Part shown: piece by piece, positions 25,055 through 35,764 of the stretch
Layout of the letters: each line of letters begins with the position of its first letter
How positions within the stretch are numbered: the stretch's first letter is position 1
Assembly: GCA_036768485.1 (NCBI GenBank)
Contig: JAVLUZ010000154.1
Span: 41,044,206 to 41,108,205, forward strand
DNA from: Mermis nigrescens
Lineage: Eukaryota > Nematoda > Enoplea > Mermithida > Mermithidae
Length of the DNA stretch: 64,000 nucleotides
Direction of reading: 5' to 3'
Made by a program: the position numbers and the translations under genes
The notes under the pieces: model-generated
Database searches by the model: none
The model's input: the letters and a program-made list of their open reading frames with translations, nothing else
What the model was told of the DNA's origin: nothing

Positions 25055-25620
25055 TAAACAAGCGGCAGCAAACGCAAGCTGGTTTGATGTCCGGTTGTCG
25101 GCAAATAACTCAAAGATTTTGATGCGTCGATTTGCTAAAATTAAAAACATTGGATTCAAACTAGATAAGAATGATACCGAGAAGCTGCATCGATTAATTA
25201 GCGACATGGGTCGCATTTACAGCGAAGCCACCATTTGCGCTATTCGAACAAATTTTTCGTTGCCCAAAAATCCACTGGAAGATTGCGATACGCGATGGAG
25301 CCTCGAACCGCAAGTTTATAATTTTATGGCCAAAAATCGGGATTTCGACCATCTGGCGCACGTGTTTAATGCCTGGCACCGGGCCACTGGTGATCCCGTC
25401 AAATTGCTTTTTCGGCAGTATGTTACGTTGAGTAACAAAGGCGCCAGGCAAGGCGGCTTCAATGATACGGGAGAGTTGTGGAGGTCGGTGTACGAAGAAG
25501 ACGATTTTGAGAAAGAGCTTGACAATCTATGGCATCAGGTCGTGTTATAGCTTAACACGCACATACGCGATATTGGAGGAGGTTATGCGGGAGGAGGGTC
25601 TCATCGCAAGCAGAAAGTTT
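25055..25620 (+). CDS. ACE/ANCE-like peptidyl-dipeptidase (M2 family), exon 3, with apparent frameshift
   Basis: After the acceptor ATGGCTAG|T, the frame (phase 2, continuous with exon 2) encodes KQAAANASWFDVRL..., then LHRLISDMGRIYSEATICAI, an acidic linker, LEPQVYNFMAKNRDFDHLAH and WRSVYEEDDFEKELDNLW. These correspond in order to the helices of the ACE domain: the L-x-x-M-x-x-x-Y/F...C segment, L-x-P-x-(I/L), the D-x-x-x-L...W segment, and the E-x-W-x-x-x-Y-E motif. At about 25,527-25,540 the frame hits V-V-L-stop, while the next frame carries IRSCYSLTRTYAILEEVMREEG, which fits the following R-P-L-Y...Y-V-R segment. This implies a 1-2 nt indel, or else a splice donor at CAG|GTCGTG. The 3' end is uncertain. 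The zinc site (HExxH) was not found in the window. Confidence 0.75.
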
Positions 25621-26187
25621 TTAACCGTCGGAAAAATTTTTTAACACCCAGATCCCAGAATTCAAATTTGCCAAAAAAATCGCACAAAACATCCTGGTTT
25701 ATTCGTTTTCAGCGATCTTTTAGTCACAAAGTGCAAAGTTGTTGGTTCTGCGCGCCCAACATGCTTGAGTACATTTTGTTGAATTTCTTCAAATCTTTCT
25801 GTTTATATTTTTATCGTCTTCAAAAAGTAAGCCTAAAAAAGGTCATTTTTGATGCATTTATGTCGTTTTAAAGCCCGAATATGTCGCTTTAGAGAACTTT
25901 TTTGGTACCCTATTAATCGTAAGCTGTGTATGAATGAGCATGTAGGTATCCGAAGTTTTAGGTTTAAATAAGCCGCACGTGTCAAACGAAAAAGTTCTTG
26001 GAGGAAATAAAGGCAATTATGAACAAAAATAAAGGAAAAATCAATATTTCTTTTCGCAAGCACCTAAAATTAATATGGTTGTTTGCACGCTATTGCAGCT
26101 GTCATTTTAAGGCTATTTTAGCTCATTGAAGGTCTTTGACTGACCCCCGCCCCTCAGAGTCAGACTGATTATTGTCCACTGTCAGGA
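25621..26187. other. AT-rich DNA after ACE exon 3, nothing recognised
   Basis: No further ACE-like peptide and no named repeat. A downstream exon may lie outside the window or be lost. Confidence 0.4.
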
Positions 26188-26195
26188 GTCGCAAT

Positions 26196-26459
26196 CACAC
26201 ATGGACGTGAGGGGAGGTCGGGGATATACATCTCCCAGAAGGCCAAATACCTCCCCCTAGAAACCAAAATACTCTTCTCCAGGATTCAATTTTTGAAGTT
26301 TATTTTGTTTTTTTTCGCAATTTTTTGATGTCAGTGGATAGTGCTCGATGTGAAACGTTGACCAATGGTGTTTTTTCGTCATACCACCATTTTTAAGACC
26401 ATTTTTTGACCTTAGAGAAACCCTGCACCCCTACAGAATTTAGGTGCTGCCCGCCTATA
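26196..26459 (-). mobile_element. Family A hAT MITE, TSD GTCGCAAT / GTCGTAAT
   Basis: A 264 bp reverse copy, CACACATGGACGTGAGG...GGTGCTGCCCGCCTATA. The flanks match at 7 of 8 positions (26188-26195 and 26460-26467). Confidence 0.82.
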
Positions 26460-26469
26460 GTCGTAATCA

Positions 26470-27050
26470 GAATTATTATCCGGGGGGGGGCGAAATTTTT
26501 GAAGTCATATATCTCTAGAACCATTAAAGGATACACAGAAATATTGGCATTTTTGTGCGTTTCTCGACGAAATCTACACCACGGTGAGAAGATAAATTTT
26601 ATAAGAAACAAACATTTTTTTGTTTGCTTAATATCAAACCAGGATATAAAAATTCTACCTTTAATGTATCTGCATGACTTATTTCTCAATATCAAGTCCA
26701 AGCTTGGCGCTAGAACATTTCGAAATTCTTGTATTTGCATTTAATTTTGCGGCTTCCCAAAGACAAATAATGTAGAAAAAAATAAATTGGCCCAAAGCGC
26801 TTTAAAATTTTGATCTTTTCACTATTTTAAGTCAAGTCAAGGCTTCTAAGGTAAGAATAATAACAGAAATAAGGCAAAAACTTTTTAGTCAAGTAGCGCA
26901 AAAGTGTGCTAAAAACCTATTTGGCAGTCTTTTTCGTAGCCTTCGTGAGTTTTTATTCCTATGAGGGACCCTTGTGAAAAAATGAGAACATTTCTTCATT
27001 TCGGGGAGTGGGGGCGCTCCCAGACTGGTTATGCCCCTTTCTATTGTTAG
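26470..27050. repeat. Possible MITE relative, G-rich start and GGGGGCGCTCCC end
   Basis: It opens with a run of G and gcgaaatttttgaagtcatatatctc and ends near ggggagtgggggcgctccc. A similar layout (ttttgaagtgaaatatctcaataact inside, G/C-rich ends) is seen at 55.34-56.12 kb, suggesting a shared family. I could not read terminal repeats or a duplication. Confidence 0.3.
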
Positions 27051-27235
27051 GCATCTGTGGTTATAACACTAAGAGCTTCAACTGTCTGTCAGAAAAAACT
27101 CAAATTCTCCTAGAATCTTTGGATAAAATAAAATTGATATACTTGTACATTTTTGTCTCTGTAAAACAAATATTAATTTATTGATTTACAGTAGTTAAGC
27201 ATGGGTCCTTAGGGTGCAACGTTATAACATAGCCT

Positions 27236-27414
27236 GTGTTATAGCATAGGCGGAGGGGCTCAGAATCTGCGCCCGGGCTTTTCTCAGAGCGCAAGAATTG
27301 GGCCTACATGGACCTGCCAGGGGAAGGAGCGCGCGCCAGCCAAGGGCCAGGGGCCCAGGACCAGGGAGTAGTTAAATTTCCACAGGGGAAATTTCCCCAG
27401 GGGAAAAATAGAAA
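27236..27414. other. GC-rich patch (possible element end)
   Basis: Unusually GC-rich for the region (ggaggggctcagaatctgcg through ggggaaatttccccagggg). A related GC-rich patch with ggcaggggcccagagtc and cagctcagggccccc lies at 27.87-28.0 kb. Together they bracket the tandem repeat and may be the two ends of one element. Confidence 0.3.
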
Positions 27415-27810
27415 TAACTATAACTCAAAAACCAGCGCTCGGATCGGGCTCAAATTTCTAGAGTATGTTGAGTATATAATAGGTATGCTATGTACAAAAT
27501 TTTAGCGCGCAGCCTACAGTATACCAGCATAGGTTTACACTTTTGCATAACTCAAGAACCAATAGCTGGATTTTGTTCAAATTTTCAGGGTATGATGTAT
27601 ATAGGCAAGACATGCTGCGCATAGAATATTAGCGCGCAGCCTACGGTATGCCAATTTACTTTACACTTTCTCATTTGGTACTATTACTTTAGAAATAGAT
27701 GGCGGATTGGGTTGAAATTTTAGGGGCAGGATACATAATCTATTAGAAAACTATTACAAAACTTTTATGGGAGTACCTACAGTATACCAATTTTTGTTCA
27801 CACTGCTTTG
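27415..27810 (+). repeat. Three diverged tandem units of ~125-130 bp
   Basis: Each unit follows the order taactcaagaacca, ggattttgttcaaattt, gggtat, a poorly conserved middle, agcgcgcagcctacagtata, then ttacactttt. Units start near 27,420, 27,548 and 27,680; the third is the most decayed. Confidence 0.6.
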
Positions 27811-28222
27811 TTTTTAGCAATTTTAAGGATTAATTTTGTCTCTAAAGAAAAATTGTGTGCACGCGCTTAGGCAGGGGCCCAGAGTCAGATAGGGGACTAC
27901 CAATGGGGTCACTACCGCTACTTTACACTGTATGATTTTTGCCAATACGGATGGATGACCACGCATGGGAGCGGCGCCAGCCCAGCTCAGGGCCCCCACA
28001 TCAAACAATCATCGATTGATCGCTCATGAAAGTATGCATAATATTCTTTCGCTTAATCGCTAAAATATTGCCACAGATTAGCTAGAATTAGGGCATTTTT
28101 TAAATCAAGTTATAGTGATTATTAGCAGTGTGCAAGAGAATCACCTTGGCAGCTTTGGGTCCTTCAAAAAACAAAACATTGCAATGATATAGTTTTATTT
28201 GGTACTCCAGCACCAAAGCATT
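27811..28222. other. Intergenic DNA between tandem repeat and Polinton debris
   Basis: It holds the second GC-rich patch (27.87-28.0 kb) and then AT-rich sequence. No gene seen. Confidence 0.35.
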
Positions 28223-28777
28223 TTAAATTTTCCCTACAGCTTTGAGCCCATCTTTATCTTCATTAATGCTAAGATTAGCTTTGTACATCAGTTCTAATGC
28301 TAGCTGCCTTTGTATGGTGTGCCGCATCTTGTCATCTTTTCTAATAGAATACCATTTTGGGCTCTTTTCTAGCTTTGCTATTCCTGTAACAACAGCTCGA
28401 GGAAGGGATAAATTATCATTCGAGGTGATTTCAATATATCCTCCTCCATTTTTACAAAACTCCCTCACATCAAGTTCAGGGCCAGTTCCGGTTTGTTGTT
28501 TTTTGACAACAATAACTATTTTGAAAGCTATGTCCTCGCTTAAGCAAAACTCGTTCTTAGACTGGGCTACATTTTCTATAATGCTCAAAACCTTGTCAGC
28601 ATTTATATACTCACGTTGAGTAAATGGAACTAATACAGGCGCATGAAGGCACAACTGTCTAATTATAATACCTAATAAAGAGTCAAGAGGACAGTTATGC
28701 AATATCTGCTTAATAGCTTCCTCAAAAATCTGTTCAAAGACCTCAAACAGATTAGGGCATTTCTTAAACCGCAGCAA
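28223..28777 (-). pseudogene. Polinton/Maverick-type protein-primed DNA polymerase B, N-terminal fragment
   Basis: An open frame of 184 codons without a convincing ATG at its 5' end. It contains, in order, a region with LCLHAPVLVPF, a helical stretch with LSIIENVAQSKNEFCLSED, and IVVKKQQTGTGPELDVREF. Its most telling part is GGGYIEITSNDNLSLPRAVV followed by GIAKLEKSPKW. The pattern I-x-I-x-N-x-D-N-L-x-x-x-R-A-(I/V)-V, followed by a Q-x-x-(L/A)-A-x-x-L helix, is typical of the region ahead of the exonuclease/polymerase domains of Polinton polB. The polymerase catalytic motifs (DxxSLYPS, YxDTDS) are absent, so this is a fragment. It lies head-to-head with the small zinc-ribbon gene. Assignment is from family memory, not a search. 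Confidence 0.7.
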
Positions 28778-28978
28778 GAATGCTCTTGCAGTTGTCCTAA
28801 ACCTACGAACAAAAATCTTTGGGAATTCATGTACTTAAAAGTATTTATTCAGATCCATTTCAAATATAAGAACTTTATGGAGTAATACTCTTCCATATTT
28901 ATAGACATACAATCAAAATCTATAAATACAAATAATGGTCTACTGTTTAACTACTTTTCTAACTACTTTAAAGAGAAA

Positions 28979-29289
28979 ATGGAAGAAATCAGAGAAATCC
29001 AAAAGCGTCTTTTTCTGGATGAGGAGAAGAAACCCTATGACCGGTCCATCAAACCGGCCATAGAGCCATGTAGGAGGAACTTGGATCGCCCCATGTATGC
29101 CTTAATGATCCAGCTTTGCTATTTTTGTCAGAAAAATAGTTCTGAAAGGGACTTTTTCGGAACAAATTCTGGCAGGTGGTACTTGAATATCCAGATGAGC
29201 CCAGGTGCAGCGAGTTTAATAGAGCCATGCAGGAAGCGGGCAAACGAGTGCTGAAGCGCTATTCTGATCAGCAGGCTGAGGAGGAATAG
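28979..29289 (+). pseudogene. Small zinc-ribbon protein of the Polinton debris, copy 1 (frameshifted)
   Basis: ATG at 28979 opens an acidic N-terminus (MEEIREIQKRLFLDEEKK). This is followed by MYALMIQLCYFCQ and, after a frameshift near 29,190-29,210, by a C-terminus ending GKRVLKRYSDQQAEEE at a TAG (29287-29289). About 100 residues in all. The second copy, at 58,430-58,825, aligns along the whole length and shows the ancestral arrangement: one CxxC early and a CPRC later, i.e. a four-cysteine zinc ribbon. In this copy the first Cys of the second pair has become Ser. It is divergent from the polB fragment, with ~200 bp between. I do not know its function. Two copies in similar settings suggest a real accessory gene of this element family. 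Confidence 0.6.
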
Positions 29290-29363
29290 GCCAAAACAGC
29301 TTACTAAGTCTATAAATAAGGGTGCGCATTAGGTATATTATATGCAGCCTATTTGAAAAAAGC

Positions 29364-29690
29364 ATGTCTTCACCCAGTGAACTAGCGTACCATCATTTTA
29401 TCCGAAAGCTTATTGAAAAAGCTAACAATCGCTACTTGAGCGTCAGAAATGTCCACAGTATAGGCTCCTGTTTCTAGGGTTGCATGAGCGAGGCGTTTAA
29501 AGAGGAACAGCGCGAAATTGATAAACGCGAAGCATTTTGGATTTTTGCATTGAGACTGAAAGCAGCCATCTTAGACAAAGATGTTGATTCTTTGTGTGGC
29601 TTAAAAGCGGCTTTTGATCAAAATGGAAAGAACATGTGGGAAATCATGTATGATGACTGTATTTTGCAACAAGTGAATTGTTTGTTGTGA
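29364..29690 (+). pseudogene. Small helical protein of the Polinton debris, one in-frame TAG
   Basis: From ATG 29364 a single frame runs 108 codons to TGA at 29690, interrupted once by TAG (29475-29477). It begins MSSPSELAYHHFIRKLIEKA and, after the stop, reads MSEAFKEEQREIDKREAFWI, then a Leu/Ala/Lys-rich helical region and a Cys near the end (CILQQVNCLL). Charged, probably all-helical, with no motif I recognise. It lies between the zinc-ribbon gene and the integrase on the same strand, with the tight spacing usual for Polinton genes, so it is likely another gene of that element. The alternative is a shorter real gene starting at ATG 29484. Confidence 0.45.
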
Positions 29691-29831
29691 ATTTACAGTA
29701 AAATGTGCGTTTTCTAAAAACGCAGGCTCCCGTTGCTCTTAACCTCCACTCAGTGGGAGCCGGAAACGATCCGTTTGATTGGCCAATAAGAGTATAAATT
29801 ATAATATTTAAAAAATATAATAAATGTAAAA

Positions 29832-30767
29832 ATGGATAAATTGTTGACAAAATTATATCATGACCCTCAAACTGGGTATACGGAGGCAAATCAACTTTTT
29901 GCTAGAGTAAAAAAGTAACGTCCAGCTACAAAATTTGAAAAGGTAAAAGCATGCTGGAAAAGCAACCCACATACACACTTTATAAACCTGCAAGGAAACA
30001 TTATTCGCGTAACAAGATAATACTTAGTGGGGTTGATGAGCAGTGGCAAGCAGATTTGGTAGATCTACAATCGTTGAGCAAATTCAATGATGGATACAAA
30101 TTTCTGCTGAACTGTATTGACATTTTCTCAAAGTATGCATGGTCAGTTCCGCTTAAATCAAAAACAGGTAAAGAAACTATCGCATCTTTTCAGAAAATTT
30201 TCATATCGTCAAGCCGTAAACCCTATAAAATGCAAACAGATCAGGGAACTGAGTTTACAAACAAAGTATTCCAGCAATTTTTGAAATCTTAACTTATTGA
30301 CTTTTTCACGACCAAAAGCGAAATGAAAGCTAGTATTTTTGAGCACTTTAATCATACGCTTAAGGAACGCATGTGGCAATATTTCACTAAGAAGAATACA
30401 TTCAAATATATTGACATTTTGCCCAATTTGCATGAAAGTTATAATAATTCTTTTCATAGGACCATTGGTACATCCCCCGCTAACTTTACCTGTAAAAACG
30501 AAAGAGGAAATTTAAACAGCATTCAGGATTGATAAATCAAACGTTCTTTTTAAATTTGATATTGGTGATAAAGTTCATATAAGTAAAGTGAAACGCACAT
30601 TCAAAAAAGGGTTCTGGCCTAATTGGACCGAAGAATATTTCATTGTTAAAGAGAGGTTTGCTCACACACCCCCTGTTTATACTCTCGAAGATCAAAAGGT
30701 GGAAAAACAAGAGGGTGTTTTCTATGAAACCGAGCTGGCATTAAGCTGGAATAATTCCAAAATGTAG
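29832..30767 (+). pseudogene. Polinton/Maverick retroviral-like integrase (broken)
   Basis: ATG 29832 begins MDKLLTKLYHDPQTGY, followed by a TAA at 29916-29918 and a frameshift near 29,945. The next frame carries the core domain: QWQADLVDLQSLSKFNDGYK (first Asp), then CIDIFSKYAWSVPLKSKTG, KMQTDQGTEFTN (second Asp), a TAA at 30290-30292, and SIFEHFNHTLKERMWQYF (catalytic Glu region). After another frameshift near 30,530 comes a C-terminal chromo-like/SH3-like part (FDIGDKVHISKVKRTFKKGF, NWTEEYFIV, YTLEDQ, FYETEL) ending TAG 30765-30767. The DDE core plus this C-terminus is the standard Polinton integrase plan, about 310 residues. Two nonsense and at least two frameshift mutations make it dead. 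Confidence 0.85.
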
Positions 30768-31968
30768 GAGGCATATCATGCTTCATCATTAAATATTGGG
30801 ACCTTAAAAATTGAAAAAAACATTTTAAGAAGATGTAATCAGCAAAAGCGGGGCTGTGCTCAGCCTTTATCTCACAAAGCTATCCACAATAAATGCAAAA
30901 GCGCATTGAAATCAGACACTGCAAAAAACTGAAAAAAACGAAGCCTTTTAAAGCTTATTAGCTAAGTTGAAACTCGAAACAATTTCGGCGCAAAGATGCA
31001 ATAAAAAGAACTACCTTGGCTTAGCTTTGATGGAAAGCAGGGCTGCGCCCTGCTTTTAATGGAAGCTACCAAGGAAAACTGGAAAAAAACGTAGCCAGAC
31101 CCTCACCATGCCAGGAAAATAAATATCAATGAGAATGAATAGCCAGAATATCGAAGAAATTCGAATATGGCTGACTTTACTTTATTTGGACACGTGGACC
31201 ATAACTCCAAAAAGTTCTACACAAGTAGGGGTACTGTAATAAGCAAAAATGACAACTCAAGAAGCTCTATCGATTGACATATTAAGTGTTGCTCTAGGGC
31301 CAATATTGGCAAAATTCCAGGGTACCCCCAATTTCTAGTGCTTAAGCATTACAAAAAAGTAAGTGGATTATATTTCCGGTTCTGGCACCCGGGGCATCGA
31401 GATAGAAGCTTGGTAGTCCTAAACTTATTGTGAATTATTGTCTCCTCTATCCGATGGTATGCTTTTGCAATATCATTGAGTGTAAACTCATAAAGTTATA
31501 TGGGTGTAAAGTTTGGCCTAAAAATTTACTTTACATAAATTAATCCTATGCTAGGAATAATTGTCATCGTTTTAAAAACAATGTGTTTGGGGGTGATTGA
31601 GGGCAAAAAATTTGAATCCGGAGTCAAAAAATACCTTAGGATACTGTAGCCTAAGATATAGCACTTCGTGGTACGAAAGTCACTTTAATCGCTTCTAAGC
31701 TTTACAAAGCTTTACATTAGAAGGGTACTGTAACAGGAAAAATGTAAAACTCAAAACGCTATATCGATCGATATATGATGTGCCGCTCTAGGTTTAAAAT
31801 TGGTTGAGATCCAGGGTACTCCCCATTTTTAGTGGTTAAGCATAAGGGAGAATCAAATATTGATTGATGCTGCATTGCACAACCACATCAGATTCCGCCA
31901 GCTAGACCCCCAGCCCCAGAAATTAATTTTTTTAAAAAATTTTCCGTTTTCGCTGTAATGTTTCGGGT
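30768..31968. repeat. Non-coding DNA with a ~130 bp direct repeat
   Basis: A block near 31,225-31,365 (ggggtactgtaataagcaaa, ctctatcgattgacatat, gggtacccccaatttctagt) recurs diverged at 31,717-31,850. Around 30.79-31.08 kb two ggctg(t/c)gc(t/c)cagcctttat-like patches recur. Probably the tail of the Polinton remnant. The last ~70 bp before FB3 is part of a family A MITE. Confidence 0.4.
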
Positions 31969-34269
31969 AGGGGACACTTGGCCAGCATATTCAGATGGCC
32001 AGCATATTCAGATGGCCAGCGTATTCAGATGGCCAGCCTACTTCAGATGGCCAGTATATTCAGATGGCCAGTGTATTTGGTTGGCCAGGGTATTCAGATG
32101 GCCAGCCTTCTAGTTCAGATGGCCAGCGTATTCAGATTGCCAGCATATTCAGATGCCCAGCATAAGGCCATGCTTAAGAAAAAAAGGTTAAATATTGAAT
32201 TTCCATCCAATGCTGACTATTACCAACACACCGAGGTGTGATTCTCGCTGATACTGCAAGGGGTCACGCACGACTCCCACGGCTTTAACCTTCGCCACAC
32301 AAGTGAAGCTTACCATTTATCAATCCCAGAGGAATGAGAGGCTGGTGCGCTATTGGATTTGAGAGCGCCAAGGTCCCTAAATAAAAATCACAGGCATCAT
32401 TTTAGTTACTTTCTGCCGGTCATTAGTACACATTCTATTGTACTTGTAAAACTATTTCAATGCATACATAAATATGGGTCGGTGCTAACTGCGCTTCCAA
32501 GTCCGAGAGCGCTGCCGAGGTCAAGTGAGCTACCATAGTCGAGCGCGCTGCCAAATAGATATAACCGCTTTGCGTGCACATTATTAACGCCAATTATTGA
32601 AAAACGGTGTTTCTCCTAGACTACTTATGCAAACAGTATTTAAGTACCTGCTACCGTAGGTGAATGGGAACAGTCGTTCTATGAGTGACTTGGAGACATC
32701 AATGTTCTAAATGGATGTTGATTGCTAGCTACACAAATGGAACAGGCTATCACAATTATTACATCTCAACTAAATGAAGCAATTCGACTTGCTGTATGGA
32801 GATTTTTTTACTGTCTTCAAAGCTCAAATCAAACTATTCGTACAAATGCAAAATATTTAAAGATTTGAGGTCAACAGTGCCTCTATATGGCAGAATAAAA
32901 GTGTAGTATTTTAGCTTGAGATGGATCGCGTTTATTTGAAGATCACAAGAATCACTCGTTAGCACGAATAATAGTCACATACTCGTACATTTGTCTGCAA
33001 ATACATACCTACTTATCTATGTTCACAAAAATTCTCAAACAAAAAAGTGTTGACGGAAAACGATAAGAGATATCTAAGCTAAATGCAGCATTGCAATAAC
33101 ATAAAAATACATACTACATACTAACAATCAGTTTAATATATAACTATTGTACATCTGCTAAGAGGCTGCCTAAAATAAGGTATTACTTTGTATGTAAAGC
33201 TTGGGAATTCCGGTGGGTCAGTCTGAAAAATCCTTTTTTGCTGGTCTCAGTAAGCCATTTTGGGGTCTTGATCTTCTTTAAATCTCCCTAAAAACACTTA
33301 TAGATTCCACTGTGATCAATCGTACCTACTCAGAGACAAAGCGGTAGGAAAAACATAATTGAACAGATCTACCTACTTACGTACTTGCGTAATAACATGC
33401 TGTTTATTTGGCAGCGCACTTGGCCCTGTAAGCGCACTCGACTATGGCAGCACACTCGGACCTTGCAGCGCACTCGGTCTTGGCAGCGCACTCGGACTAG
33501 GCAGCGCACCTGGCCCCCAATCCATAAATATCTATTCATCTGGCTTATTTACTCAAAGTGAATTAGCCTCTCCATCATCCATTTTAGAATAAAATGTTCA
33601 CTTCGTCTTACCTAACCTTTGTTGATGTAACTACTGTTAACTAGAAAAGCCCTTGCGTTCTTTATTCAATTATTATTGAGTTAACAATTGTTAATCTGGT
33701 CCTAATTGTGGACCTCAACATTGTAGTTTGACGTGGACAGTAACAGGTAAGTAGATAGGTAGGTAGGTGCCCATGTGGTTTGTAATCATATAATTCACCC
33801 AGTGTTCCTACGACCATACACAGGCAGCATTAGCATGCTCAGGGTCTAAATGGGGTAAAGTCGAAAACAATGCAAAAATTGCAATTCTGATGGTATTGTG
33901 CCAATTATCGATTTTGAGGGGTTTCCAATGTGTCCCTATAATGCTTTCCTATCAATTACTAAATTTATCTTAGTAACATGTAGGACTACTCATGTAAATG
34001 TGCCTCTAGTATCGCACTCAAACACGGTGGCGCAGTTGGCACCGACCCCCACTTACTCGCCAAGCCTTAAGCTGGCCATCCGACTATGCTGGTCATGTGA
34101 ATATGCTGGCCTTCTGATTTTGCTGGCCATCTGAATACGCTGGCCATCTGAATACGCTGGCCATGTTAACACAGTGGGCGTCGGAAATAGATCATTTTGG
34201 TTGGGCATCTGACTACGCTGGCCATCAGTATATGCTGGCCAAGTGAACGCGGCAGGCCATGTGACTCCT
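31969..34269. mobile_element. Foldback element FB3 (2.3 kb) with minisatellite arms
   Basis: The left end AGGGGACACTTGGCC (31969-31983) pairs with the right end GGCCATGTGACTCCT (34255-34269), 12 of 15 matching when inverted. The left arm is a ~15 bp minisatellite (GGCCAGCATATTCAGAT) to about 32,165. The right arm is its complement (ATCTGAATACGCTGGCC) from about 34,070. Inside is a second, nested inverted pair: CGCGCTGCC-type repeats at 32,490-32,555 and GGCAGCGCACTCGGAC-type repeats at 33,412-33,520. The interior shows no transposase. It sits inside a family A MITE, parts of which flank it (31.90-31.97 and 34.27-34.34 kb). Confidence 0.75.
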
Positions 34270-35750
34270 AATCAATTTTCCAATGCCAATGCATGAAGCT
34301 CATTGAGAAACGCTAAAAACATTGTTCATGCCCTACCATAAATTTGCCATCAGAGCTAGTTTGTAGGTAAGTGTTAGTGCAGGTAAGATAAAATATGAGA
34401 AAACTACCCAATTAGCAGCAGGCGAGGTGGATTTTGTAATTCGGAATTCAGAGGCATAACAAAGTCAAAAGCCGGAAAGCCCTTCCTCAAATCTTCTCAA
34501 ACTTAATTAAATCTTTTTCCACGTGATATCTTTATTATTGTCCCACAAAAGATTATTAATGTTTAATGCAGAATTGTTTCAAATTTCCAAAGCCTACTTA
34601 GTATAGGTAAGTATTGTTAAGTAACCTAAGGGGAATATAACCACAATGGTGGGAATCTTTTCGCAAAAGCATAGTACAAATTGAACAAAATAAGCTCAAA
34701 TGGCTAAACGATTGATTAAACAAAATAAAGAGCATCTCAGAAGAATGAGTATACACTGTTCCATTTAGCTTTAGAGTTTCTGAAAAAATTTAAAGTGATT
34801 ACAAAAGTGCTCTAAACAATGCCTTAAATATAATGTTCTACAGTATAATGTGTTATATGGAGACGTATGCCATTGCCAAGCCGCATTACTCCATCAACAT
34901 TTTAAACTACTTTTGTAGCCTGATTCTTGGGGAAGAATTTGAAAGAAAGCCGCAAACTTAAATGAAACAGACTATACATACTTAAGCAAAGCATACACAC
35001 AGCGCATCGGCTCAATTGACCACTGATGGAATGACAGGAAATTAATTCAAGTTCGTTTGGTTTACTTTTGGTTTACAACTCCCGCTAAGCAAGCTCATTT
35101 TTCAAAACTAATTCAAGTTGCTTTGCTTGAAGTCTTAAATACAGTAATGAAAAATTACTAGTTATAACCGCATGGATAAATAACTTACTCACCCTTTTTT
35201 AACTCTTTCTCAATTGGAAATCCAACGAGTTAGTGTTAAGCCACTACCAAAATAGGGTTAACTCTATTGAAAAAGCCAATTAGAGTTAACTCTGACAACA
35301 CTACTGTCGACTATAAATGCGATTTTACCCATCTAAAATGCCATTTGTAACTTTATTTAGCTTCTCTTACTCACACTTTCGGAAGGGAAAACGGATCAAA
35401 TTCCGTTTTAGTATTTTATGGAATTAATATATTTTTCTAGTGAAAAATGAAAAACGTGATTATCTTCAATATAGAGATGCACAAGATCAGGGTCGGCAGG
35501 GGCGGGTTAAGTCCCAGAAATCTAAACCAGTAAATTTAAAGTTCACAATTTTTTGCTATTCAAGCGATGAAAATCGTCAAAATAGCCAGTAAAAAGCAAA
35601 TAAAAGCATTATCCGACAAAATTTTGACATTTTTACTGCTTTTCTCCTCAAAAATGATGCAGAAAACACCCAGTCAGCTCAGAATCGTCAGAGAGTACCC
35701 GTATGGCTGACCCTTCAATGAGGGGGTATCAGTCCGCACTACACATAGGC
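34270..35750. other. Intergenic, nothing recognised beyond a MITE fragment
   Basis: The first ~70 bp continue the family A copy split by FB3 (gccaatgcatgaagctcatt). The rest is AT-rich DNA. 35.64-35.75 kb resembles the short non-coding repeat seen near 7.0 and 20.65 kb. Confidence 0.4.
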
Positions 35751-35764
35751 AAAAAGGTTGAGGT

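Noticed and set aside
31978..32241. An 87-residue frame rich in MASIFRWPAYS repeats
   Set aside because: It is the translation of a 15 bp minisatellite in a foldback arm, not a protein.
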